From: Daldinia sp. FL1419
Lineage: Eukaryota > Ascomycota > Sordariomycetes > Xylariales > Hypoxylaceae
DNA: 64,000 nucleotides
Assembly (NCBI GenBank): GCA_025201765.1
Contig: MU623355.1
Coordinates: forward strand, 1 to 64,000
Direction of reading: 5' to 3'
Shown piece after piece: positions 34,414-46,103 of the stretch; the stretch's first letter is position 1; each line of letters opens with the position of its first letter. The translations under genes and the position numbers were made by a program. The notes beneath the pieces are model-generated. The model was not told the origin of the DNA. It did no database searches and saw only the letters and a list, made by a program, of their open reading frames with translations.

Positions 34414-36638
34414 ATGGATCTACTGGATCCTCTGGATTCAATTGTATGTTCCCAGGGCCGATGCCATCGTGATGTTTGTATTATCGCGGCTCTTTGCTAA
34501 CTATCTAGAAGCCGCCCGCATTGGATGTGCTGATCCATGGTACTCCAGGCAAACTATTGACGCACGAGTAAGTTTCCTTTTTCGTCTCCTCTCCTTTCGA
34601 TGCCCTATAGTCGCGTCTGTGATGGTCGTGACTGATTCAAGAACATAGAATCATCCTTGTCCATGGCTTTAAAGTCAGCTTTGACGATCAGAAACGTCTT
34701 TCCAAATTCAGAAATGTGCTGGAGCAGTGGATTATCAGTGCTACTGAAACTGTTCGCGACCGTGTTAACGTTCGCACCTTCGCATTTGATGGGGCTCATG
34801 TCCTTTACAATGGACACAACGGAATATCCGACGCCATTATCGAATTTGCAAAGCAGTTGGCAGTGACGAGTGTAGATCTAGACTCACCACTGTTCTGTCG
34901 AACGGTAAAGAAAGGTATTGACCGTGAACGAGAACGCAATCGGGCCTCCCGCTCTGTCGTATTCATCGCTCATGGGTTAGGTATTTGGGTTGTGAAAGAG
35001 CTATTAGTTCTCTACCGCAACTCAGAAAATTGTTACAATCCTACGGGACTGATCTTCCTTGATGTACCCGAACTAACGTCTAATACGACTCCTATTGACA
35101 TGCAAACCGAATCAGCCATATCCCAATACCTCTACGAACTTGCAGAAATCTACAAGATCCAGGCAATGCCATTCAAGATACGCGAACTCCAAAGCACATT
35201 ACTATTGACTGATGCAAGCTTCAAGTTGTTATCGGATTCCCGTTACGGAAAGTGCGAAACACTGAAAGGCAACGAAGGGGATCGTGATATATTCATCATG
35301 AAAATGTGGTGCGATAGTATTTGGATGTCCTCGAACCCTCGCCTCAAAATTGAATCTGTAAGTTTGCTACCCACCATTTGTTTCTCTTCCTTTTACCTGC
35401 TTTATTTTTACCTACTTCGAGGTTTAACAACACACCACGCTAATAAATATGACAGTCAGTTATCAAAACACTCAAGCGAGGGGTTCACAACATGATACAT
35501 TTCGACAAAACTACCGAGCTAGCAGAGCAGGTGAAGAAGCTCGAGGCGATGAAACTAACAGAAAGCATCCAAGAGGCAATCTCTTCCCAAGGATTTCGCG
35601 ACGTTAACCCCGATGATGAACTCGTCGATTCTGAGCCCATTATTGATCTTTACGCAAGCTCCGGTCGAAGTCGCTACTCCCCGGGAAACGGGAAAGGGAA
35701 GCGTAAGTCATTGAATTCTTTGGAACCCCCAAATACTATATGTTTAGTTAGGTACTAATGATGATTCTATCGTAGAAAAAGCTACTTCCCCCTCTACTTC
35801 GCCTAGACGACATGGTTTCCTTACGCCCTCGAGTTCCATGACACCGCTCCCTAAAATCCCAGAGGAAAATGAACTAGAGAACCACCCCGAAGATGCCTTC
35901 GGCTCCTGCTCAAAGATAGACGAAAAGTGCCACACCGAAGATTTCTATGATTTTGACGATGCCATGGCCCAAATCAACGCGGCAGCAAAATCAAACGACC
36001 AGGAAGCAATAATAGCAGCGCAGTCCAGGCTACAGCTAGTCAAGTGGCACCAATGCGAGGAGCTGGGAAAGGATCACCCCAAGGTCTTCATCACGCAGCG
36101 CGAGATTATTAGCACGAACCTTGCCCACGGGATGCGGAACGGCAAGCCCACTGAGGACTGGACGAGAGACGAGTTTTGCGATTTACACGACGAGATGCGC
36201 CAAACATTTGAAGGCCTAGAAGAATCCATCGGCACTCACCACCGCGAGACCATCGAGTCGCTCGCCATGCTGTTCTGCGTTCGGGTGTTGCTAGTAAAGA
36301 ACAAGATCTTCCCCTGGGCTGCCGTAGTCTCCCTGCGAGAAATGCTCAACGACCGACTAGACGAGCGAAGCAAAACCCCAGAGGAAATTTCGCATTCGCT
36401 ACACATCAAGTACAGAGCCGGAATCACCCTCGCTCAGATCTCCGAGCACGGGGATTTCATGCTGGCAGACTTACTACGGGAGGTTGAAGACCACCTCCTC
36501 ACGGCGGCCAGCAACCACGTGGTCGAGTTGCTTACGCTACGCTCTAATATCCTAAAGAAGATTCCCGAAATGCGAGTCCTTAGAGACGAAGATCACGCTG
36601 CTTACGAGGTGGAGATGGCGGAGGAAAAGCAAAAGTGA
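34414..36638 (+). CDS. Alpha/beta-hydrolase-like protein (SesB/DUF676-like) with helical C-terminus
   Basis: The five-exon model is 34414-34443, 34509-34567, 34649-35357, 35456-35702 and 35776-36638; all junctions keep phase and the product is 635 aa. The N-terminal 250 residues follow the lipase-like fold of fungal NLR-associated SesB/DUF676 domains: IILVHG (about 31-36, oxyanion region), RTFAFDG, then VVFIAHGLGIWVVKELLVLY (about 133-152) and a GLIFLDVPE strand. At the nucleophile elbow (usual GHSLGG) the sequence is AHGLG, so Gly139 stands where Ser would be and hydrolase activity is unlikely. The middle is acidic and Ser/Pro-rich. The C-terminal 200 residues are helical, with a GTHHRETIESLAMLFCVRVL segment like one degenerate TPR unit. 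No NB-ARC motor is present. It may be a stand-alone relative of incompatibility/immune receptors; its role is unknown. Confidence 0.8.
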
Positions 36639-37582
36639 ATCCGCTAAATGCAGACAGACAGACAGACACACAGCCAGCTATAGTCCGCAAAACCCACAAG
36701 GGGCAAACCGCCTTGATAGTCTGCGATGCTGGTCGCAGCTATATTGCAACCATGTTGCTAGTTCTAATGATTTCCAGCCCCAGTTTGATTTGATTTTCAC
36801 GTTTATACCATCGCCGATAGACCAAGTTCTTGAATTTCAGCGTAAGACTTAATACATCGTGGTCTGTTGCTTTGTGCACCTAACTATCGCCGACTGTCCA
36901 TCAGGGCTCCTCTCGGAACGTCCTCGAGTGTGCTGTCTTTCTGTTTTCAAAGAAAAAAAAAGGGGGGGTGGGAGGTTCGAAATAGAATCCATTGTACCCT
37001 AGGTCTCTGATTCTCCCTTTTGGGGTTCCTCCTGAAATCTGATGCAAAAGATGGAATTAAATCCAATTTGATACGTATTTGTTTTGCATTCAATGGTCGT
37101 TATACTAGAAGCAAGAAGACTGCAGGTACACGCATAAAGACAACCTAGTATAATTATTATGGTCTTAGATAACACCTGCGTTCATCAATAAATTACTTCA
37201 TCATAACAATAGTCGAAGTCTCACAAATACAATAACCAAGAGATAATCGAGTGTGAAATCATCGTTAATGTAAGCCCCATAGTCCATAGTAACTATTACT
37301 TGCACGCCGTACTTAAACATTCACAGTTATATTAGGGTACAATAACTACTACATCTACAGGCTTAATTCGAAGATTTGCGGCAAGGTTAGGGGTTAACAT
37401 ATTTGATAATGCCTAAATTTCATATGGTTAAGACTATCTATCTGCTGTCCGTGACTAAGTAGATAAAAGCAGCAGTCTCGGCCAAAGTTCTCTTTCTTTG
37501 ATGTTTCCCCGTGATAAAAAGACCACCCCATTTCACCTACCAAAGCATACCCATATCATCGAGGAGAAGGATAGGTAATAAA
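36639..37582. other. Convergent intergenic region
   Basis: 3'-flanking sequence of two convergent genes. It contains a CAGA microsatellite (about 36651-36668) and AT-rich sequence. No gene is recognised. Confidence 0.55.
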
Positions 37583-37840
37583 TTACTCCCAGGGCTTTTT
37601 GGGATACTCTAGCTGTTGAAAGGAAGGCACGCGAGTCACCTGCTTGGGCTGTGCAGAACCCTGGGATGCATTAGACGCAGATGCAGACGTAGAAGTAGAA
37701 TCAGAGTGCGCTGAAGTCCCTGATTGTTTTTGGTACTCCCGGTATTCTACCGAACGAGTCCTGGTGCCATCCGAGAAAGAAATAGACTGCTCCTTGTACT
37801 CTACTGAGCGCAGTTGGGGCCCAGATGCAGGACAAGACTC
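37583..37840 (-). CDS. In-frame open extension after the TAG stop (readthrough or alternative splicing)
   Basis: Directly after the TAG (37843-37841) the same frame stays open for 85 codons, to TAA at 37585-37583. The translation is protein-like and internally repeated: LRSVEYKEQSISFSDGTRT then RSVEYREYQKQ, a Ser/Ala-rich spacer, and PSFQQLEYPKKPWE. It has no ATG of its own. Two explanations fit. One is readthrough of the amber codon. The other is an optional intron, for example from a GGT codon (GTAGTG donor) to CTCAGTAG just before 'AG TAC AAG', which is 57 bp, keeps the phase and removes the stop. The donor is weak. A chance open frame is possible but would not explain the repeated RSVEY[KR]E. 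Confidence 0.45.
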   Translation of the reverse strand, partial: ESCPASGPQLRSVEYKEQSISFSDGTRTRSVEYREYQKQSGTSAHSDSTSTSASASNASQGSAQPKQVTRVPSFQQLEYPKKPWE

Positions 37841-38311
37841 CTACTTCTTGCCACTACCACTGCTGCTGCTACCACTTCCGTATCCAGATGAGGTGCTGCT
37901 ACCCGACGAAGAGGTGTAGGTTGAACCACCCTGGCCGTTGTTGTAGTAGGTAGATCCATTGGGGTTGGAATAGTAGTATGAGCCATCCCTACGTGCAAAA
38001 TCAGTATTAGTATCGACAAACCACGCTTAGTTCACTAGTATTTGGCACAAGAGCATAGCAATAATTACAACGAGAGTAGTGGGAATAGTCCTAGAAGTAT
38101 TGACTTACTGGTTGGAGTAGTGGTAAGAGTTCGAGTTGGCAGCGCTGTCACCATAATCACGGGCACAGTAGTGGTTGCCCTAACCAAAGTCAGTTGGAGT
38201 TCAGGATACCCAAGATATGAGACTCTAAGGCAGACGAAGGCGTCTGCATACGAGAACACTTACCTGGCTGTTTTCGCCGGAGCTCTTGTAGGAGTAACCG
38301 CGGTCGCTCAT
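37841..38311 (-). CDS. Small Ser/Gly/Tyr/Asn-rich protein
   Basis: Exons are 38311-38264, 38179-38109 and 37988-37841. The introns are 84 bp (GTAAGT...GGTTAG) and 120 bp (GTAAGT...ACGTAG). The product is 88 aa, starting MSDRGYSYKSSGENSQ, then GNHYCARDYGDSAANSNSYH, then DGSYYYSNPNGSTYYNNG, and ending in a Ser/Gly-rich tail with GKK before TAG. Two introns in so short a gene, all in phase, and the repetitive tyrosine pattern (YHYSN, YYYSNPNGSTYY) argue for a real gene of a fungal low-complexity family. No enzyme motif is present. The stop is followed by a long in-frame open stretch (separate entry). Confidence 0.75.
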
Positions 38312-39236
38312 GGTGACGAGTGAGTGGTGATAATTAGGTTAGAAATTGGTTGTGGTATGAGAGTGTCTTGATGAGAATTAGGTATGGCGATGCCTGAGAG
38401 GTGCAAAGTGGATGGTACCGAGACAAGTTCAAGTTGTTGGCATTGTGAGAAGAGAAGAGGAAGAAGAGGGAGAGGGACTGTATTAATAGATAAGGTCCGT
38501 CGAAGCGGGGAGGGAAGCAACGGCCTCACGAATTGTATTGCACTTGCAGTACGGTGCTTTAGCAGGGGTTTCCCTACCGTAACCTTAACTTACCTAGGCA
38601 CCGTAATTACCCTGCTGGTCTACTGCGGTTTCCTTAGATACCTCAGGTAGGTACATAAATGATGCGGACAAAGCGGCGTGTCTCTTGTTTTACCAAGGCT
38701 AGTGTGCTTGCCGTGATTCCCCCCAGTAAATAAAGCATATGGAAGCCATACTGGCCATAGTGGAGTCAATATTACGCCGTTTTTGGGAAGTGATCTGTCA
38801 CTGCAGGAAGGCATCATGCTCATCCAACCAGGAAAGCGTTACACATGAGCAAAACTATCGCGATTGAGATGCAGCTACCCAGTCAGAATGAAACATGCAG
38901 TGACTAAAGCACCTTAAATGCATACTATCGTCCGGTTATACAAGTAAGGTAAGTCACAAGGAGATTTAGTCATTAATAAGTGAGTCGAACCAACTTGAGG
39001 TACCAAGCGTCGGGTACTTATCGACGAGGCCAACAGGACTAACAGGACTAACAAAATAACAGGACCAATGGACAAGACTGGTGGGAGCGAACTACCAAAC
39101 CAAAAGCTGAGCTATCCCAGCTTAATTCTCTCTATCTGGTATCTGTCTAATGCATGGATAATGTTGACATACATCACGCTAATGCAGAATTCTACGTGGT
39201 GGTGAAAGTATCGAGTTACATCCTCGCGGGCATTCT
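38312..39236. other. Intergenic region
   Basis: It includes the promoter of the small Ser/Gly/Tyr gene and the 3' side of thioredoxin reductase. An AACAGGACT direct repeat lies at about 39028-39060. No gene is recognised. Confidence 0.55.
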
Positions 39237-40499
39237 TCACTCGGCTTTGCCCTCGGCAGCCCCCTCTCGCTCATCTACTTCGCGTTCGGCGAGATACTTC
39301 TCCGCATCCATGGCAGCCATGCATCCGGTACCTAATGATCGTTGTTAGCGTCCATGGAACTCAACATCGGGCGTAGGGTGGCGTGGGAACATACCTGCAC
39401 TAGTGATGGCTTGCCTATATCTCTTATCTTGCACGTCGCCGGCAGCAAATACGCCTTCAATGCTTGTTGCCGGTGTTCCAGGCTTGGTGATAATGTAGCC
39501 TTCCTCGTCGATATCCAGTTGTCCCTTGACCAGGCTCGTGGCCGGGTCGTGACCGATGGCATAGAACAGGCCATTGGCCTCTATCAGCTGTCGCTTTCCG
39601 CTCACTGTGTCCTCAATAACCATGTGGGTCATAACCTTATCGTCTCCTCGGACCTCCACACCCTTAGTGTTGAACTTAACAGTAACCTTGGGGTGGTTTA
39701 GCAGACGCTGTGCCATGATGCTGCTGGCACGCAGCTGGTCCCTTCGTACCAATACCGTCACGTGGCTACCGTACTTTGTGAGGAAAGTTGCCTCTTCCGC
39801 TGCACTGTCTCCTCCACCAATGACCACCAGGGGCTTGTTTCGGAATATGGGGACTGCACCATCGCAAACGGCACAGGCACTGATACCACTTTGCCAGTAT
39901 TTCTCCTCACCCGGAAGACCCAATCTCTTCGCCGAAGCACCTGTAGCAATAATGACGGAATCCGCAGTGTGCACCTCACCGGGAGACCATTCGGTCTCGT
40001 ACTTGAACGGTCTCGAGGAAAGGTCGAGCTTGGCTACGGTTTCGGTGATGATCTTGGTCCCAAATCGTTCCGATTGTTGTCTCATAGCATCCTGCAGTAA
40101 ACCTTTATCAGCATTTTAGGCGCATAAGACATACGGACAAAAAAGCTCCGTAAGAATACTTACCATGAGTTCGCCACCCATGATACCCTTGGGGAAACCG
40201 GGGAAGTTCTCAATATCGGTAGTAGTCGTTAGCTGACCACCAGCGGCGATACCGTTGGCCATAAAACCCTCGTAGAGAACCGGGTTCAATTCGGCACGGG
40301 CGAGGTAGATGGCGGCCGTATGGGCAGCAGGCCCAGAGCCGATAATCACGACTTTGCTATGCATCTTCCTAGTTGCTGCTGCTATCGGGACCTTGGTCGT
40401 TTGTCCTGTGTACTTTTGTAGCCCCGCAGAAGCGAATGCTGCAACTGAAATTCCGGATGCGCCTGCGCAAAGAGTTCTTTTAATAGTTCGGGAAAACAC
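39237..40499 (-). CDS. Thioredoxin reductase (low-molecular-weight type)
   Basis: This flavoprotein passes electrons from NADPH to thioredoxin. Exons are 40499-40164, 40091-39395 and 39331-39237, with introns of 72 bp (GTAAGT...CTGCAG) and 63 bp (GTATGT...CATTAG). The product is 375 aa. The FAD loop is VVIIGSGPAAHTAA (GSGPAA at about 54-59), the redox pair is CAVCDG (Cys185/Cys188), the NADPH loop is VVIGGGDSAAEEA (about 204-209), and the second FAD motif is GVFAAGDVQDKRYRQAITSA. The first 45 residues lack any Asp/Glu and are rich in Arg, Lys, Ser and Ala, like a mitochondrial presequence. Met46 (MHSKVVIIGSG) would give a typical cytosolic enzyme. The gene diverges from the PQ-loop gene. Confidence 0.95.
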
Positions 40500-41457
40500 T
40501 TTGGCGGTATTTTTGGATTAGTAAATCGTAGATAAATCGTAGGTTTCGAGGGAATGGTAACCGGATGGTTCAAATAGTCGGTACGCTCGGAGGACGTTCG
40601 GAAGCGATAGAGCTAGGATTGTTGAGGCTGGGGCTTCTTCGTTACGTTATGCTGTACAATGAAATATGAACGAAGTCACAAGTTCTGGGCTGTAGTAAGA
40701 CGAGTTGAAATTTGCAATTACCTATTTCAAATGCGGCTCTACATGTAGTTCCGAAAATAGTTTTTAATTTGGAATCATTTATTTATATTTTACGATTAAG
40801 CTAATTCTCTTTCCAATTTTATTTTATTTTAGCTCGTCAGCTTTTTACGCGGTCGATTCCAGAAGACGGAAGGCGAGGAAATCCAATAAAAAAATTATTT
40901 AAAAAAAAACCTTCCGCATTATTCAGCAGGAAAAAGGACCCTTAACCACTTGCTCCACCTTGGGCTATTAGAGCACATATGGACCCAAGAACAATTCAAG
41001 GCAGTATCGATCCGGACCGGAGCTGACTCGAAGGTACCTCACCATGAACCGAACTCAGATCATCATGCAATTGACGGGTTAGGTTCAGGTACTCTATCTT
41101 GTATTAGCATATTCTGATGGATATTGAAAGAAAGCGCATGCCTCAAGTAAGGGAGGGTAGGAAGTAGGTACCTAGGTACCTCTAACTATATGTCGTCATA
41201 CGTCGTGAATTAGATCTTATCTCGATCGGCGTGGTGCTATTTCCGCCCGGTGTTTACATCAATGGTCGGTCGGTACCTTCTAGTGTAACCAAATCCCGTC
41301 TCCGTCACCGGATGCGACCCAATGTGCAATACCGATTGATATGGGATTTATTTATTTTTAGCTTTTACATCTGTCGCGACCAGTCGAATTCACCGTTTGT
41401 CTTGTATGGCCTGGTTGGCATATGATCAATTCGCCAATCAACGCTTATTCTTGAACC
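40500..41457. other. Divergent promoter region, thioredoxin reductase / PQ-loop gene
   Basis: About 960 bp with no gene recognised. It includes a T-rich/A-rich stretch (about 40755-40910) and the perfect palindrome-like AGGTACCTAGGTACCT at about 41166-41181. Confidence 0.55.
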
Positions 41458-42913
41458 ATGGCGCCGCAACAGGATATTCCCGTTGCCGCCAATGTTCTCG
41501 GGGTATGCTACCTAATAGTTATTCTAACTTAAATGTCTTTACTTGAAATCTAGAAACTGAAAATACCAACTATGTAGACTATCGGTACGATTCTGTGGTG
41601 TGTGCAGACGATACCTCAGATAGTGAGTGTACGCCATAGCAATTGAACAGGCTTTATAATTAATACGATGCTCTAGTGGACGAATTGGCGAACGAAAAAG
41701 ACTGATGGCCTTCCCGGCTCTATGATGTATCTATGGGCTTTGTGTTAGACATCCTCCGCCCACCATGGGACGCGTTGCACGTATTAACGAACTTCTTAAT
41801 CAGGCGGCGTGCCATTAGGGGCTTATAATATCTCACAGAGGTTTAATTACCCACTACAGGTGCAGCCGCAAGCCTTCATGGCACTCTGTCTTGTGAATTG
41901 GTGCCAAATATTGCTATACGGCAGTAAATGGCCTATGTGGAGGGTAGTCATCATAGGCTTGACCAACGCCGTCGCGTTTGCTGGCGTACAAGCAGCTCTA
42001 ATCCTTACGTTACGGGTATTTAAAACTGTCGGGTCAAACTAAGCGTACCCAGCACAAGCTAAAGTTATACAGCCGTTATATGATGCCGGTAACGAAACAG
42101 GGGTCTTGGTGGTTGGTATAATTGCGAATATTCTCTTGGCGGCCGGTCTATTACCGCCATATGGAGAACTCTGGAAACGGAGAGGAAGAGTCATCGGAAT
42201 TAACTTCATCTTCCTGTCCAGTACGTAAATTTTGGTTTACTAGTCTCCTCTCTCCAATCCATCCGAGACTTTGAGGATCTTCAATCCGGCTTGTTTAGCA
42301 GTTGTCCTTAGGTCTCCGCACTCCTTACTACGTACGAATGGCTGACCACTAACTCCCCTCGGCAGTGGATTGGCTTGGTGCCTTCTTCTCACTTATGTCT
42401 CTCGGTATGGTCCTCTAAAGTTTATGTTTATGCTATTGTGTTACTTAGCGTAATGTAGCCGCTCAGAATAGTTTCGATATATTAGGCGGTGTGCTATATA
42501 TCGTATGGTAAGCGCTACTCCGTTCCTATCAACTGCTATCAAAAGCACAGGCTTTGCGAGGTCGTCAAACTAATCCCTATCGCAGCATAGTTCTCGAGTC
42601 CGGTATATTCCTTTCGCACCTAATCTGGCTCTTTCGTACGCGTAAATTGAGGAAGGAGGCAGCATCAAGGGATAAAACCTTTGACGACATCGCAGCCGAG
42701 CACGAACAACAAGGCATACCATTCAAGTTTTCCGAGCGGAAATCTTCCAAGAAACTTGACGTAGAGACAGGTAATACTAGAAATGGTGAGGGTTCTGGCG
42801 GTGAGATGCAGCAGCACGCAGTCACACAACTTGCACAGGAGGGTAGGCTAGATGGTACTCACCAAAATGCGACATCAGAATTAGAGACGGAAATAAGGGA
42901 TGAAGTAAAATAA
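41458..42913 (+). CDS. PQ-loop repeat membrane protein (vacuolar/lysosomal transporter family)
   Basis: The eight-exon model is 41458-41502, 41578-41622, 41677-41743, 41804-42015, 42073-42220, 42366-42404, 42459-42507 and 42586-42913. All joins keep phase and the product is 310 aa. The first PQ-loop is TIGTILWCVQTIPQI followed by WTNWRTKKTDGLPGSMMYLW. The second lies at GIIANILLAAGLLPPYGELW followed by RGRVIGINFIF. The layout of about seven hydrophobic helices with two PQ motifs (the second reads PPY instead of PQ) matches fungal relatives of PQLC2/Ypq proteins, which export basic amino acids from vacuoles. The hydrophilic C-terminal tail (about 90 residues) is charged and probably cytosolic. 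Two exons are shorter than 50 bp, which makes the gene easy to mis-annotate. Confidence 0.88.
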
Positions 42914-43118
42914 TCCGCGTTTGTAGCTGATTAAAACTAAAGCAGAAACTATGGCGTGGTGTGATATCTTAGTCTAAAGTCAACGCAAAGTCATTCCTCA
43001 TTACTGTCGCCTCCCAGTATCATTAGTCAACCACATTATTAAACCACCACTGCTTACTACTTTGGCCAAAACCCGGCATCATGAACAAAATTAACGTCGT
43101 CTAGTGTTTATCGATAGT

Positions 43119-44070
43119 TCACGCCACGGAAGGACCCTTTCCCTGGGCGTTCAGATCTCCGCCCTTTCCGCCGTACGCGGCCGGAAGCTTTTCGCCAAGC
43201 GCAGGAACCTTGCTGCCAGCGAATTCGTGGGCCAAGTTTCCGCCGTTCGACATCGGATGGAACTTCTTGATGGTCTTGGGAGCGACGAAGAGCTTCATAA
43301 CGCCGTACATGAAACCCATAATCGCAGGCACATTGACAAAGAACTTCTCCTTGAGGAGCTCGGGGTAGGCAAGCGCGAAGACGCGGATAGTCTCGGTGCT
43401 AGCGGCCTTGACTTGGGGTGACTGGCGAAGGAAGCTGATAGATTTATAGTCGTGAACCTGGAAGATCTTGTACGGATCCCAGTCGGCTGTGATGGGCTTG
43501 GTGGCCGTGGGGAGAGACAACTCTTGCACGGCGAGTTCCATGAGGGCGACACGCCACTCGATGAATCTAGTACGCGGGTTAGATAATTATTTCACATATT
43601 GAATTGTATGATAACTGATCTAGTGTAGATTGAGCAGTAACTTACTCGTCAAGAACGCCGAAAGTCTCTTCAATAGACTTGACACCGCCGTAGATGTTCC
43701 AAGTGAAGACCTCCTTGGACTCGGGGTTCTCGTCGGCAGCCTTCTCTTCGCCGGCAACGTACTTAGTGACGTATCCGAGACCATCAAACTTAGCCTTCGA
43801 GAAGGTCTTGGTAACAAGCTCCAAGGGATTCACCTTAGCGCGCCATGCTAGAGTCTTCTCGAGCTGGTCGCGGGCTTTGACGACATCGCCGTCGTTTGCA
43901 TTCAAGTACTTCTGCAGCACGATTTGGCTGGGAATGTGGGTAGCCGGGTCCGCTAGGGTGACGCCCCAGACTTCGGGATGAGATTGAGCTTGGACGGCTT
44001 TCCACAGCTCCTGAATTGGCGTGGTGGGTTCATCGGGCTTAGGAGCCTCGGTCTTCGGAGCTTCGGCCAT
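43119..44070 (-). CDS. sfh5: Phosphatidylinositol transfer protein Sfh5 (CRAL-TRIO domain)
   Basis: Exons are 44070-43646 and 43566-43119, with a 79-bp intron (GTAAGT donor, GTACTAG acceptor). The product is 290 aa. After an N-terminal acidic/Pro-rich stretch comes the CRAL-TRIO-N region (IPSQIVLQKYLNANDGDVVK, DQLEKTLAWRAKVNPLEL). The lipid-binding domain follows, with FIEWRVALMELAVQELSLPT, IFQVHDYKSISFLRQSP, and YPELLKEKFFVNVPAIMGFM (the conserved YPExL...NxP block). Sfh5-type proteins move phosphatidylinositol at ER-plasma membrane sites, and some bind heme. Here the C-terminus is short, ending just after the domain. It diverges from npr2, sharing a 526-bp promoter region. Confidence 0.9.
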
Positions 44071-44596
44071 TGTTACGATGCTTAGATGTCGGATTAAACA
44101 ATATTATGTATATGTACTTGTCTGTTCTTTCACGGTTCAAGATTTGCTTTTTTAAGAGCTTAAAAACAAAACGTAGTTGTAAATGCAAAAGACTTGCGTA
44201 AAAGCTGGTGGCTCGGCGATCCGAGGAAGGTAGGCGGAATGTGGGTCCGTACCTAGTTCGAAGCTTCCCCGGTTGGGGCAAAAGACAATCAGATAATGCA
44301 GGCAGCTGCAGCTTACATTTGGCGGCCGTTGGGGAAGGTACTGCCGGTTTTTAGCCGATCTTTCCCTCACGGAACGGTTTGTCCGCAGGGGTTGAAGTGG
44401 GCGAACTGCCCGCTGCTTCACCTGCAGACCTGCCGACTATTTTACTAAGTTCAGGAAAATGCGAATAACGACGCATCAAATCGAGATGAAAATAGAATAA
44501 TGGCATAAAATTGCATGAGCATAAGACGCTTACCTGTTTTTGAAATGTAGCGATTATCAAGTGCGTGGCAGATTCTGTAAAGGCTTAAACATCAAG
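44071..44596. other. Divergent promoter region, sfh5 / npr2
   Basis: 526 bp between two outward-facing starts. No gene or clear regulatory repeat is recognised. Confidence 0.55.
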
Positions 44597-46103
44597 ATGA
44601 TTCAAGGAATTTTTTATGCTAGGTTCCTCCCTCAAGAAGGTATGTGCACATCCTCAACTGATATATCCCACTCGGTTGTCTTTGTATATAACCCAGCCCG
44701 TCTCCAAATGAGAAGTTTGAAAGTTTGAAAGTTTGACGCATCACAATCCATATTCAATCTCACCCCATCTCATATAATCGACTTACCAGCTATCAGGAAC
44801 CAAGATCGTAGCGCAGTCTCCACCAGGATGTATCGTAGCAACAGCATACACGCCGCATTCCAAACCGCCTCTAGTCGACTTCGATATAATTCAGGAGTAC
44901 ATCATCCCGCGGAAAGCCTTCTTCAACCGGTTTATGACTGTGAACTCCCCGGACAACAAATACAGTATCTTACTGTTCCCGGTTTCCATCCCCAATGAGA
45001 GGTACCACCGTAACGAGTTCATATTCAACTTCGGGTTGGTAATAGAATCAGATGTGGACCAGATTCCGTATGAGAAGCTAGTGCGACGTCTAGCAGTGAC
45101 GTTTGCCGAGATGGAGCGTCAGCACGGATATCTAAGCTCGGACGGGCGTATCGACGACGGCAGACGCCCTATTGAGAGCTTGTTAGAAATCGTGAAGGAA
45201 GATCTTAACAACTACGGGGAATGCATGATTCCCGTTGACGATGCTAATACCATTAATATGAAGCTCTTCCCATACCACCCACCTCCCGCTCCTGTTCGTG
45301 GCTGGCACGTCCCCGTGCCTAAGATGAAACTTGCAGACATCGTTGACCCTACGTGGGACCTGACGCTGCAGAAGATCATCCCCTACATCGACGGTGTCAA
45401 CGATGTGCGTCGCATCGCATGGCTTGCCGACGTATCATTGCCGCTTACGCAAATCGCGCTCCAGCACTTGCTCTACTACGACACCATTCTCCTTTTGGAT
45501 ATGTTTTTCTTTGGAAGCTGCTATGCACCAAGGCCCGGCGTACACGACTTCATCTTTGACCAAGACGGTATTGTCGACGAGTGTTCTGGATATGTATGCG
45601 TTAACAATCCCCTTACAAGTGGCGGTAGCAGTGCCAAAGCGCCTACCTCTGCCGCCACGGCCGAGGATGGGCACGATACGGCGACAAATACCGATGCAGG
45701 CCGGCAGCAACAACAGCCGGTATCCCACTACCAGCTGATCAAGCTAATGACGACGTTCTGCGCGGGACGCAGTGTCATGGAATGGATCAAGCTACACCAA
45801 GACGCGGGATTCGACGTGCTGCGATACATAGACGTGCGGCGGCTCGTTCAATTCGGTGTGATTAAGGGGCTGCTGTACCGAGTCCATAAATACGTCGTTT
45901 CTAAGCAGGTGCTTGAATCTCTAGCAACAGGGAGACGTATAGTACAAAGAAGCGACGATGGCGACGAGGACACACTGTTGCGATACGCAGATGGCTGTCA
46001 CTCCTTCGATCAGATCATCACCGAGCAGAACATGACGGACGGCGAAATAATGAAGAAATTGAGAAGCCTAGAACCAGGGGATCGCACTGTATTCTATCGA
46101 TGA
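44597..46103 (+). CDS. npr2: Nitrogen permease regulator 2 (SEACIT/GATOR1 subunit)
   Basis: Npr2, with Npr3 and Iml1, inhibits TORC1 at the vacuole when amino acids are scarce. Exons are 44597-44639 and 44797-46103, with a 157-bp intron (GTATGT...CTATCAG). The product is 449 aa. Exon 1 gives the conserved start MIQGIFYARFLPQEG and exon 2 continues TKIVAQSPPGC. Recognised blocks are EYIIPRKAFFNRFMTVNSPD, PVSIPNERYHRNEFIFNFGL (the longin-like N-terminal domain), the central VRRIAWLADVSLPLTQIALQ and the C-terminal winged-helix part ending RSLEPGDRTVFYR. An in-frame ATG at 44540 would add 19 residues that the family lacks. A short Ala/Gln-rich insert (about residues 320-345) is probably disordered. 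A GAAAGTTT triplication lies in intron 1 (about 44711-44734). Confidence 0.93.

Noticed and set aside
37644..37919. 91-codon plus-strand open frame
   Set aside because: Antisense shadow of the Ser/Gly/Tyr protein and its in-frame extension, whose minus-strand splice structure and repeats are coherent.
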